Shown here piece after piece: positions 1 through 7,243 of a stretch of DNA of 9,105 nucleotides. Both the position numbers and the translations under genes were made by a program. Source of the DNA: Ignavibacteria bacterium (GTDB lineage: Bacteria; Bacteroidota; Ignavibacteria; Ignavibacteriales; Melioribacteraceae); assembly GCA_003233295.1 (NCBI GenBank), contig QILJ01000191.1, forward strand, positions 1 through 9,105. The letters are read 5' to 3'. The stretch's first letter is position 1; each line of letters opens with the position of its first letter. Under the pieces are notes generated by a model, which was given only the letters and a program-made list of their open reading frames with translations, made no database searches and was not told the DNA's origin.

Positions 1-81
1 TGATAGGGGTTTTTGAAAACAGTTTGAACTTACGATTTTTTATTAGTTGGAATTCTATGAGTTTTTATCTATTTTTGATTT

Positions 82-94
82 TGGGAACGTTCCT
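82..94. promoter_or_regulatory. Palindromic LacI-type operator upstream of the regulator gene
   Basis: The 13-mer tgggaacgttcct contains a perfect 10-bp palindrome, ggaacgttcc (84-93), with a central CG step. Flanking TTTT (79-82) and AAAA (95-98) extend the symmetry apart from one mismatched pair. LacI-family operators are typically palindromes centred on CpG. The site lies 16 bases before the lacI-type ATG, and the identical 13-mer recurs before the transporter gene. This supports binding by the adjacent regulator and autoregulation; the binding itself is inferred. Confidence 0.8.
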
Positions 95-110
95 AAAATA
101 AAAAAACTGG

Positions 111-1109
111 ATGACTACCATTATTGATATAGCCAAAGCTACGGGGGTGGGTAAATCCACAGTTTCTCGTGTGATTAATGGAGATGTCAGTGTAAAGACC
201 GCAACCAGAGAGAAAGTAGAGAAATGCATTGGTGAACTTAATTACTCACCGAATCTGATGGCCAGAGGAATGAGGATGAGTAAAACCTTTTCTATTGGTA
301 TTGTTTTTCCTGACCTTTCCAATCCATTTTTTCCAGAATGGTATAAAACGATTGATCAGGTAATGGACGGATTTGGTTATATGGGGTATATCTGCATAAC
401 TGATCCATTGGGAAGCACTGAGCTAAAAAGACTAGAAGATTTGGCTTCTCGGAATATTGATGGAATAATATTTTCTTCTTATGTCAAGAACCCAGAAGTT
501 TTCACAAAACTCCGTGAACTGTCTAAACATATGGCTATTGTATGTGGAGATTACTTTGCAGCAGGAGAGAGCCTGCCGTATGTCACATATGACGGCAGGA
601 ATGGAACAAAGGACGCTGTGAAATATCTAGCCAGTCAGGGAAGAAAGCGTCTTGCATATATTAAAGCTTCAGACGTTTACGATACCACTCAATTTCGTTA
701 TCAAGGATATCAAGAAGCTTTGGAGGAATTGAGTTTGCCATTCTCTCAAGAACTAGTTTATGAGGGGGATTTTCAGTTGGCGGATGGGGTAAATGCAGCT
801 GATTATTTCATGAGTCTGTCCAATCCGCCTGATGCGATCCTAGCGGCCACTGATTTAATGGCCTTGGGTTGTTTGCAGCGCTTAGGTGAACTAGGTGTAA
901 ACGTGCCAGGCGATGTGGCCCTTTTCGGGTTTGATAATATTAGTCTGGCTAAAGAATCAAAACCAGGATTGAGTAGCGTCAATCTGCCCATAGAATCAGT
1001 GGCAAAAAAGACGGTAGCGTTGTTGATGGATCAGATTAATAATGAAAATAAGCTATCATCTGAAATATTACCATGCGAACTGGTCATTAGGGCATCTACC
1101 GAAGGTTGA
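111..1109 (+). CDS. LacI/PurR-family transcriptional regulator
   Basis: This is a 332-residue DNA-binding repressor, the usual length for the family. Residues 2-23 form the N-terminal helix-turn-helix (DIAKATGVGKSTVSRVING), with the recognition helix at about 15-22. The hinge is YSPNLMARGM (45-54). From about residue 60 to the end is the periplasmic-binding-protein-like effector domain, with typical FPDLSNPFF, DGIIF and FGFDN motifs. The hinge position usually occupied by the DNA-intercalating Leu (Leu54 in PurR) is Met54. The ATG at 111 is chosen because the helix-turn-helix starts immediately after it. Two identical palindromes, one just upstream and one before the symporter, are its probable operators, so it likely represses itself and the following transport and catabolic genes until an inducer appears. 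The inducer cannot be read from the sequence, but the neighbours suggest a sugar or polyol. Confidence 0.95.
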   Translation: MTTIIDIAKATGVGKSTVSRVINGDVSVKTATREKVEKCIGELNYSPNLMARGMRMSKTFSIGIVFPDLSNPFFPEWYKTIDQVMDGFGYMGYICITDPLGSTELKRLEDLASRNIDGIIFSSYVKNPEVFTKLRELSKHMAIVCGDYFAAGESLPYVTYDGRNGTKDAVKYLASQGRKRLAYIKASDVYDTTQFRYQGYQEALEELSLPFSQELVYEGDFQLADGVNAADYFMSLSNPPDAILAATDLMALGCLQRLGELGVNVPGDVALFGFDNISLAKESKPGLSSVNLPIESVAKKTVALLMDQINNENKLSSEILPCELVIRASTEG

Positions 1110-1153
1110 ATAAAACGTGAATTGACAACAAAGAACTGAAATAATAAAAAAAA

Positions 1154-1166
1154 TGGGAACGTTCCT
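1154..1166. promoter_or_regulatory. Second identical LacI-type operator, upstream of the symporter
   Basis: This is an exact copy of the 13-mer at 82-94 (tgggaacgttcct), with the palindrome ggaacgttcc at 1156-1165. It sits 45 bases after the regulator's stop codon and about 200 bases before the symporter ATG, preceded by an A-rich tract. No convincing Bacteroidota -33/-7 pair could be fixed nearby. Its position indicates that the symporter, and possibly the downstream four-gene block, has its own LacI-controlled promoter. Confidence 0.8.
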
Positions 1167-1204
1167 TTTAATTTTCTTAAACTAGAATATTGCGAAATAG
1201 AAAT

Positions 1205-1330
1205 ATGAAAAAGCAAATTGAATCGACAATCACTGTCCTTATCATATATGCACTTCCAATAGGAGAGGTGGCATTCACCATTCCAGAAGCAGCTGGTTAC
1301 AAATTTCAGAGATATCAGGTATTGGATTGA
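1205..1330 (+). other. Possible 41-codon leader ORF before the symporter
   Basis: An ATG begins an ORF encoding MKKQIESTITVLIIYALPIG and 21 further residues, ending at TGA 1328-1330, 38 bases before the symporter ATG. It follows the second operator and would lie in the symporter's 5' leader. Its start is charged and then hydrophobic, like a short membrane or signal segment. I recognise no family. It could be a real small protein, a leader peptide, the remnant of a lost gene or chance. GGAGG at 1332-1336 follows the stop but is too far from the symporter start to serve it. Confidence 0.2.
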
Positions 1331-1368
1331 TGGAGGTAGAGAGGTAATACGTAAAAATAAATCTAAGT

Positions 1369-2934
1369 ATGAGTGCATTTAAACTAATTGACTATATCAT
1401 TTTTGGGAGCTACTTTGTCACGGTAATAGGCATTGCCCTATATGTATCCCGTAAACCGAAAGATCATGAACGAAGTGCTGAAGATTATTTTCTAGCAGGT
1501 AGAACCTTACCCTGGTGGATAATTGGCGCATCACTCATTGCCTCAAATATATCTACTGAGCAGATCATTGGCATGAATGGAACCGCTTTTGAAAGTGGGA
1601 TTGCTGTTGTTTCCTACAGCCTTATTGGAGCTGCTGTTTCTATCCTTATAGTTGGAAAGTTCTTTTTGCCAGCCTTCCTCAAGATGAAGATATACAGTAT
1701 GCCAGAGTTTCTGGAAAAGCGATACGACAAGCGTGTCAGTTCTAGTATGAGTATTTTTTGGATATTGGTTTATGTATTTGTGAACCTTACTTCAGTGTTG
1801 TCTCTGGGTGCGATTACTCTTGAAGCTGTACTGGGTTTTCCTATTTTGTATAGTATTATTGGATTGGCCCTGATATCAGCCATTTATACAATCTACGGTG
1901 GGTTAGCTGCTGTTGCCTGGACTGACTTTATTCAAGTAGGTGTGCTCATATTAGGTGGAATTGCGGTAGTTTGGATTGGCCTAGATGAAGTATCGGGTGG
2001 CAATGGAATCACCATCGGGTTTCAGGAATTGATATCAGTCAATCCAGATAAATTTCACACCATACTACCTGCCGATCACGAAGAATTGCCCTGGACGGGC
2101 ATATTTTTTGGCGGGCTGTGGATTGCAGCATTGAGTTACTGGGGTTGCAATCAATACATTATTCAGAGAGCCTTGGCGGCCAAAAGCCTAGATGAAGCCA
2201 AAAAAGGTTTGTTGTTTGCCTCTTTCCTTTCGTTGATAGTAGCAGTCATAATTGTCCTGCCAGGTGTTATTGCATCGCATCTTTATAGTGATCAAATTAC
2301 TTCGCGGGATCATGCGTTCCCATTTTTGATTAAAGAACTATTACCATCAGGATATGTAGGATTGGTCATCGCATCACTGATAGCAGCGATTATATCTTCA
2401 CTCAATTCTATGTGCAACAGTGTGGCGACCATTTTCACAATGGACATTTTCAAAAAGAATATTGATAAGGAGGCCTCCAACGAAAAACTAATAACAGTTG
2501 GAAGGATTACTACGGCAGTAGCTTTAATTCTGGCGGTCATAATAGCACCTTCTGTCGCTCAAATGGGTAAGCTATTTTCGTTCATTCAGGAATACACTGG
2601 ATTCGTGACACCAGGAGTACTTTGTATTTTCTTGTTGGGCTTATTCTGGAAAAAGGCAAATGGAAATGGCGCATTGGTAGCCATTTTGTTGACCATTCCG
2701 GTTTCAATGGCGTTCAAATTTTTTACTCCTGAAATAGCATTCTTGAACCGTATGATGCTCACGTTTATCATATTGGTAGTAGCGCAGGTTGCGGTGAGTA
2801 AAATGACTGAAGCGAAGGAAACAGAGCTCAGTATTGATAAATCTGTCTTTAAAGAAGAATCATCCATGGCTTTCAATATTGGGGCACTTGTAGTGATTGG
2901 TATTGTCGCTATGATTTACCTTGTATTTACCTGA
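1369..2934 (+). CDS. Sodium/solute symporter, SSS family, vSGLT-like
   Basis: This 521-residue inner-membrane protein would couple Na+ entry to uptake of a small organic solute. It has many hydrophobic helices, as expected for the 14-helix LeuT-fold SSS family. It resembles the Vibrio sugar symporter vSGLT along its length: DYFLAGRTLPWW (39-50), SLIASNISTEQIIGM (55-69), WTDFIQ (184-189), YWGCNQYIIQR (257-267), IISSLNSM and FIQEYTG. Na+-site features persist: the Ser pair in IISSLNS and the Asp in WTDFIQ. By recalled alignment, several vSGLT galactose contacts are replaced (Glu88 to Ser84, Ser91 to Gly87, Asn260 to Ala254, Lys294 to Ser288), while Gln69 (Gln65 here) and the FxxIQ Gln remain. 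The substrate is therefore probably not galactose or glucose. It is preceded by a LacI-type operator and is separated by 152 bases with small hairpins from the next gene. The ATG at 1369 has no strong ribosome-binding site but places the first helix normally. Confidence 0.93.
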   Translation: MSAFKLIDYIIFGSYFVTVIGIALYVSRKPKDHERSAEDYFLAGRTLPWWIIGASLIASNISTEQIIGMNGTAFESGIAVVSYSLIGAAVSILIVGKFFLPAFLKMKIYSMPEFLEKRYDKRVSSSMSIFWILVYVFVNLTSVLSLGAITLEAVLGFPILYSIIGLALISAIYTIYGGLAAVAWTDFIQVGVLILGGIAVVWIGLDEVSGGNGITIGFQELISVNPDKFHTILPADHEELPWTGIFFGGLWIAALSYWGCNQYIIQRALAAKSLDEAKKGLLFASFLSLIVAVIIVLPGVIASHLYSDQITSRDHAFPFLIKELLPSGYVGLVIASLIAAIISSLNSMCNSVATIFTMDIFKKNIDKEASNEKLITVGRITTAVALILAVIIAPSVAQMGKLFSFIQEYTGFVTPGVLCIFLLGLFWKKANGNGALVAILLTIPVSMAFKFFTPEIAFLNRMMLTFIILVVAQVAVSKMTEAKETELSIDKSVFKEESSMAFNIGALVVIGIVAMIYLVFT

Positions 2935-2961
2935 TGTGAAATAAAGTGATAAAAATCAACA

Positions 2962-3045
2962 ACCTCGGGGTAGAGCCTCCGAGGTATGAGTTCGGCTAAA
3001 ATTTAGTTATTCGATACAATCATCAGCCGTCCCGCCATTGCGGGA
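2962..3045 (+). repeat. Cluster of three small hairpins with an AGTTCGG tag, REP-like
   Basis: The spacer between symporter and reductase contains three consecutive inverted repeats. The first is acctcgg (2962-2968) with ccgaggt (2979-2985). The second is a long-looped cggct (2993-2997) with agccg (3025-3029). The third is tcccgc (3030-3035) with gcggga (3040-3045), a tight tetraloop followed by aagctttt. The first hairpin is followed 3 bases later by agttcgg (2989-2995) and aaaat. A similar hairpin-plus-tag occurs inverted at 8306-8364. The third hairpin could act as a weak terminator or a processing site between transporter and enzyme genes. No transposase is present. Confidence 0.5.
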
Positions 3046-3086
3046 AAGCTTTTAAATTCCACTTAGTGGGCAAAAATCAAGATATA

Positions 3087-4100
3087 ATGAGATATTCAAA
3101 ATTCCCTAAATCTGAAAATCAAGTAAGCAAGATTGGGTATGGCGCCATGGGACTTGCCGGATGGTTTGAAAGTCAATCTGAAGCCGAAATGGAATATTCA
3201 GTATTGAACGCATTAGAGAAGGGGGTTAATTTTATAGATACCGCCCGTGCATATGGTGAATCTGAAAGGATCATCAGTCAGGCACTTAAAAAATGGACTG
3301 GAGAGAGACCATTTATTGCTACGAAAGTGGAATCCCTTGGTCCCGACAATACCAGGTGGGCAATTCCATCTGATGTGAATGAAACCTTTCCAAAAGGTCA
3401 TATCAGGAAAAGTACAGAAACCTCATTGAAGACCTTAGGGTTGGAGCAGGTTGATTTGCTCCAATTACATCTGTACTGGCCCAACTGGGGTACTTCCGGT
3501 TACTGGATGGATGAGTTGCAGCAAATGAAAGAAGAGGGGAAAGTGCGATACATTGGAATATCCAACCCCGATTGTAGATGTGATACAGCTTTGCCGTTGG
3601 TATCAAGTGGTTTGATTGATTCTGTTCAAACTATTTTTAATGTTTTTGACCCAACGCCATTGGATTGTTTGGTGCCAGTTGCGCAACAAAATAATGTGGC
3701 CATTATTGCGCGTTGCATTATGGATGAAGGTGGTTTAAGTGGATTCCTGACCGAAGAAACTGAGTTTTTAGAAACCGACTATAGGAAGACTTTTTTTGAA
3801 TGTGTCCCTAGGGATATGTACATCGAAAAGGTCAATGCTTTGAAAGAATACATTCCCAAGTATGCAAGTAGCTTGGCCGCTTTGGCAATAAAATTTGTAG
3901 CCCATCATCCTGGAGTGACGACAGCATTGACCTCTATGCATGTGGCGAAATATGCCGATATGAACATTGCTGTAATGGACGAAGATCGTCTGCCAGAAGA
4001 AGTTTTTCAGGAGATCAGAAAATTTCATCGCTGGACAAGAAATTTCTATGCTGATAAGTGTTGGGATCGTGATGCTGTTGGTGGGACTTTAAGTGTTTGA
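3087..4100 (+). CDS. Aldo/keto reductase family oxidoreductase
   Basis: This is a cytoplasmic (no signal peptide) NAD(P)-dependent oxidoreductase of 337 residues with the AKR TIM-barrel fold. It acts on a carbonyl or hydroxyl of a small molecule. The start MRYSKF, then VSKIGYGAMGL, matches the usual AKR N-terminus, so the ATG at 3087 is preferred over a GTG at 3066. The catalytic tetrad is visible: Asp51 and Tyr56 in FIDTARAYGESE, Lys80 in IATKVE and His128 in LLQLHLYWP. The motif GKVRYIGISN, common to the family, follows. It opens a four-gene block, with only one base separating its stop from the next gene. In oxidative sugar pathways such enzymes can act as aldose dehydrogenases producing lactones. 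That role fits a neighbouring mutarotase and hydrolase but is inference. Reduction of an aldehyde or ketose is equally possible. Confidence 0.92.
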   Translation: MRYSKFPKSENQVSKIGYGAMGLAGWFESQSEAEMEYSVLNALEKGVNFIDTARAYGESERIISQALKKWTGERPFIATKVESLGPDNTRWAIPSDVNETFPKGHIRKSTETSLKTLGLEQVDLLQLHLYWPNWGTSGYWMDELQQMKEEGKVRYIGISNPDCRCDTALPLVSSGLIDSVQTIFNVFDPTPLDCLVPVAQQNNVAIIARCIMDEGGLSGFLTEETEFLETDYRKTFFECVPRDMYIEKVNALKEYIPKYASSLAALAIKFVAHHPGVTTALTSMHVAKYADMNIAVMDEDRLPEEVFQEIRKFHRWTRNFYADKCWDRDAVGGTLSV

Positions 4101-4101
4101 T

Positions 4102-4977
4102 ATGAATAAGAAACAACTAGATACAATAGTTAAATGGGAACACCTTCTTCCTGAAGAGTTTCTCCAGAGACAACAAGATCAGCCCACAGTGTATTTGCCA
4201 CTGGGTATTTGCGAGCCGCATGGTCACATTGCACCATTTGGGTTGGATACTATAAAGGCAGAATATCTCTGTGAGGAGGCGGCCAAAAGATTCGGAGGGA
4301 TAGTTGCTCCGACTTTGGGTTATCAAATCCATGAAGCTGGATATCATGCCCAATGGTTAGAAGAGGTGGTAGGTGAAGTAAACCCTCGGATGACAGCCAT
4401 GCCACCGGAAGTGATGCTTAAATTTTTTATTTACCAACTAAGGGCATTTACAAATGCTGGGTTTAAATCTATTTTGGTCATTACAGGACATGCAGGTGGA
4501 AATCAGAAAGACTATCAACTAGTGGCCAAAACGTTTATGAAAGAAGTAGATGTTGATGTAGTGGTAATGGCCGATCCAGAACTTGTTGAAGGAAAATATG
4601 AAGGAGACCATGCCGGGAAATACGAAATCTCCCAGCTATTGCATTTACGTCCTGACCTTATGTCCATAGATAGATTGGAAAGAATAAAGTCTGATTCGCT
4701 TGGGCAGTTTGCACAGGGATCGGATGCGAGTGAAGCAACTGCTGAGCTAGGCAAAGAAATTATTGAAGAAAGTTTGGGTGAGATGAACAGGATAATTGAT
4801 CAATTCAATAACTCACAAAAACAAGGCAATGAACAGCTGATGACCTATGCCGAGACAGAGCATATTTGGAACAAGATATTGCAACAAAAGAAGGATTGGG
4901 TAACACTTTCACCAAAAGAAGGACAGACAGCTGTTTCCCAACAATCTCAGTGGTATCCATACGAAAGAATTAAATAA
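4102..4977 (+). CDS. Creatininase-family metal-dependent amidohydrolase or lactonase
   Basis: This 291-residue hydrolase belongs to the creatininase/ArfB/MftE family, whose known members cut cyclic or linear amide bonds using two metal ions. The metal-ligand signature LPLGICEPHGH...GLD is present, with Glu38, His40 and Asp49. It is followed by ITGHAGGN (His130) and GDHAGKYEIS (His170, Glu175). The first Glu of the usual HAGExE motif is Lys here. The HAGGN form resembles ArfB/MftE more than true creatininase, which has a metal-binding Glu two residues after the His, so creatinine is an unlikely substrate. The ATG at 4102, one base after the reductase stop, is preferred over an overlapping GTG at 4093. 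The next gene starts one base after its stop. In this sugar-like operon, opening a lactone or lactam made by a neighbouring enzyme is a reasonable guess. Confidence 0.88.
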   Translation: MNKKQLDTIVKWEHLLPEEFLQRQQDQPTVYLPLGICEPHGHIAPFGLDTIKAEYLCEEAAKRFGGIVAPTLGYQIHEAGYHAQWLEEVVGEVNPRMTAMPPEVMLKFFIYQLRAFTNAGFKSILVITGHAGGNQKDYQLVAKTFMKEVDVDVVVMADPELVEGKYEGDHAGKYEISQLLHLRPDLMSIDRLERIKSDSLGQFAQGSDASEATAELGKEIIEESLGEMNRIIDQFNNSQKQGNEQLMTYAETEHIWNKILQQKKDWVTLSPKEGQTAVSQQSQWYPYERIK

Positions 4978-4978
4978 C

Positions 4979-7243
4979 ATGGAAGAAGTAATACCTAAAA
5001 AGGACTATAGTTTACTCGGAGAAGAGTCGCTCAAAGCAGTTCAAAGTGGACTGGCTGAAGCTGTTTGGTACACGGCTCCTGTACCCAGAGATAAAATGCG
5101 TGAATTGCTGGTACGAAGAAATGGCCCAGCTATTATTGATACATTGATTTGGTTTGGGCTGATCATAGGATCGGGATACCTAATGTATGTGCTCTGGGGT
5201 ACCTGGTGGGTGATTGCACCAATTATGGTTTACAGTGTACTTTACGCGTCATCATCAGACGCTAGATGGCATGAGTCTAGTCATGGAACAGCATTCAAGA
5301 CTGATTGGATGAACAATGTCTTATATGAAGTTGCTTCCTTTATGATATTCAGATTATCGGTTAATTGGAGATGGAGCCATACCCGACATCATAGCGATAC
5401 CATCATTGTTGGACGAGACCCTGAAATTGCTTCACCAAGACCACCAGATATTAAGGGTATCATTCTCAATCTATTTGCAATCAAAAGTGTGCCTCCGGAA
5501 TTCAGAAGATGGATGCTCAACATAGTGGGAAAATTAGATGAACAAACGAAGCAATACATTCCTGAATCAGAACATTCGAAAGTATTCTTGGTAGCTCGAA
5601 TCTGGGCACTGATTTACCTCTCAGTAATTGGTGTGGCGCTATATTTCCAGACATGGTTGCCGTTGTTTTATGTAGGCGTACCCACATTCATCGGTTCCTA
5701 TATGGTTGTAGTTTATGGCCTAACCCAGCATGCGGGGTTAGCAGAAAACGTACTTGATCACCGATTGAATTGCCGTACAGTTTATATGAACCGAATCCAT
5801 CGGTTTTTGTACTGGAACATGAACTACCACCTAGAGCATCACATGTTTCCATTAGTACCTTACCATAATTTACCTAAGCTGCATGAGTTGATCAAAGATT
5901 ATTGTCCCAAGCCATACAACGGGTTAGTGGAAACCTATAAAGAAATTATTACCACGCTTTTCAAGCAAGTAAAAGACCCATCGCATCATGCAGAAAGAAA
6001 GATTCCGTTGCATGCCGAAAGTGCAGTGCATGACAATACGCATCGGTTTGCGAGTACCAAGAGTAAAGAAAAAGACGGTAAATTGATGGTATGCGGAATC
6101 GATAACTTACCCAAAGGAGAGGTGGTTCGGTTTGATTGTGATGGAGATACTTTTGCTGTCTATCGAACTAGCAAAGATCAGTACTATGCTACAGATGGCA
6201 TTTGCACACATGGGAGCACCCATCTTGCTGAGGGTTTGGTGATTGGTGATCAGGTTGAGTGCCCCAAACACAATGGTCGGTTCAGTGTAGTAGATGGCTC
6301 GGTACAACGACCACCGGTCTGTGCTGCGTTGCGTACTTATGAAGTCTCTGTTTCTGAAGACAATATTTGGATTGACCTTAACACTGCTGGAGGGGTAGGT
6401 AAAGCTGAATTGGAAAAGACCGTTACTTATAAAGTAATAAGCAATGACAATGTAGCGAGCTTTATCAAGGAACTTGTTTTGGAACCATCAGGTGAGCAGA
6501 CTATTGATTATAAACCAGGAGAGTACATTCAGTTGGAAATTCCTGTTTTCAATACTGCGTTTGAGCATTTGCAAATCAATGAGCCTTATGATCAGGTTTG
6601 GTTTGAAGAAAACCTATTTCGTCTCCACGCCACAAATCTGATCAAAATCAGAAGGAACTACTCGATGGCAACTAATCCTGAGAAGGATAGTCAATTGAAA
6701 TTCAATGTGAGAATAGCGCTACCGCCAGAGGGAATGAATTGCTCGGCTGGTGTGGGATCGACTTATGTATATTCCTTAAAACCTGAAGATGAAGTAAGTC
6801 TTATGGGATCATTTGGGGATTTCCATATAAAAGAAAGTGAAAAGGAAATGGTGTATATAGGCGGAGGAGCAGGAATGGCTCCTTTGAGGTCTCACATTGC
6901 TCATTTATTTGACACTCAAAAAACTGAAAGAAAAGTAAGCTACTGGTATGGGGCTAGATCAAAACAGGATATTTTCTATGAAGATTATTTTGAAAATCTA
7001 AAAAAGGAGCATAAGAATTTCAGTTTTAATATAGCACTTTCAGATGAAGAGGACTCTGATAACTGGGAAGGTCATTCTGGGTTCATACATGAAGTGGTAT
7101 TGAGAGAGTACCTTGCCGATCATCGGGATATAGACAATATTGAGTTTTACTTATGTGGCCCTCCTATAATGATCACGGCTTGCCAGAACATGTTAAAATT
7201 TCTTGGCGTGAACGAAAAACAAATTGCATTTGATGAATTCTAA
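4979..7243 (+). CDS. MocD-MocE-like di-iron oxygenase/Rieske protein fused to an NqrF-like NADH reductase
   Basis: This 754-residue protein carries a complete oxygenase electron chain. Residues 1-330 are a membrane di-iron domain of the desaturase/alkane-hydroxylase fold, with His boxes WHESSHG (His98, His102), HTRHH (His134, 137, 138) and HLEHH (His284, 287, 288), plus His251. Hydrophobic segments lie near 52-90 and 203-248. A His-rich linker (about 331-366) leads to a Rieske [2Fe-2S] domain (about 367-467) with CTH (Cys409, His411) and CPKH (Cys428, His431). Residues about 484-754 resemble the NqrF reductase: FAD motif RNYS (559-562), NADH motifs GGGAGMAPLRSH (628-639) and CGPP (726-729), and terminal aromatic Phe754. 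NqrF's own N-terminal helix and plant-type ferredoxin are absent. The first two domains look like rhizobial MocD and MocE, which with the reductase MocF are linked to rhizopine O-demethylation. Hydroxylation or O-demethylation of the imported substrate is therefore likely; fatty-acid desaturation is less so. The gene is coupled to both neighbours. Confidence 0.93.
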   Translation: MEEVIPKKDYSLLGEESLKAVQSGLAEAVWYTAPVPRDKMRELLVRRNGPAIIDTLIWFGLIIGSGYLMYVLWGTWWVIAPIMVYSVLYASSSDARWHESSHGTAFKTDWMNNVLYEVASFMIFRLSVNWRWSHTRHHSDTIIVGRDPEIASPRPPDIKGIILNLFAIKSVPPEFRRWMLNIVGKLDEQTKQYIPESEHSKVFLVARIWALIYLSVIGVALYFQTWLPLFYVGVPTFIGSYMVVVYGLTQHAGLAENVLDHRLNCRTVYMNRIHRFLYWNMNYHLEHHMFPLVPYHNLPKLHELIKDYCPKPYNGLVETYKEIITTLFKQVKDPSHHAERKIPLHAESAVHDNTHRFASTKSKEKDGKLMVCGIDNLPKGEVVRFDCDGDTFAVYRTSKDQYYATDGICTHGSTHLAEGLVIGDQVECPKHNGRFSVVDGSVQRPPVCAALRTYEVSVSEDNIWIDLNTAGGVGKAELEKTVTYKVISNDNVASFIKELVLEPSGEQTIDYKPGEYIQLEIPVFNTAFEHLQINEPYDQVWFEENLFRLHATNLIKIRRNYSMATNPEKDSQLKFNVRIALPPEGMNCSAGVGSTYVYSLKPEDEVSLMGSFGDFHIKESEKEMVYIGGGAGMAPLRSHIAHLFDTQKTERKVSYWYGARSKQDIFYEDYFENLKKEHKNFSFNIALSDEEDSDNWEGHSGFIHEVVLREYLADHRDIDNIEFYLCGPPIMITACQNMLKFLGVNEKQIAFDEF

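Noticed and set aside
1031..1378. 115-codon minus-strand ORF across the lacI end and the symporter leader
   Set aside because: It runs antisense through the regulator's end, the palindromic operator and the symporter start, and its translation resembles no known family.
3066..3086. GTG start adding seven residues to the aldo/keto reductase
   Set aside because: The family N-terminus begins at MRYSKF (ATG 3087), and the extra residues have no counterpart in the family.
4093..4101. GTG start for the creatininase-like gene overlapping the reductase stop
   Set aside because: An ATG at 4102 in the same frame gives the expected start and a 1-base spacing matching the next junction.
4979..5968. Ordinary fatty-acid desaturase
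   Set aside because: The sequence around the His boxes (WHESSHGTAFKT, RWSHTRHHSDTIIVGRDPEI) looks like MocD-type oxygenases, and the fused MocE-like Rieske domain and sugar-type neighbours do not fit lipid desaturation. It is not strictly excluded.
7224..7232. TTG start for the mutarotase
   Set aside because: The ATG at 7233 is three codons downstream and leaves a normal N-terminus.
6410..7243. Evidence for a Na+-NQR respiratory complex
   Set aside because: Only the reductase half of NqrF is present, fused to other domains, and no other nqr genes occur in the window.
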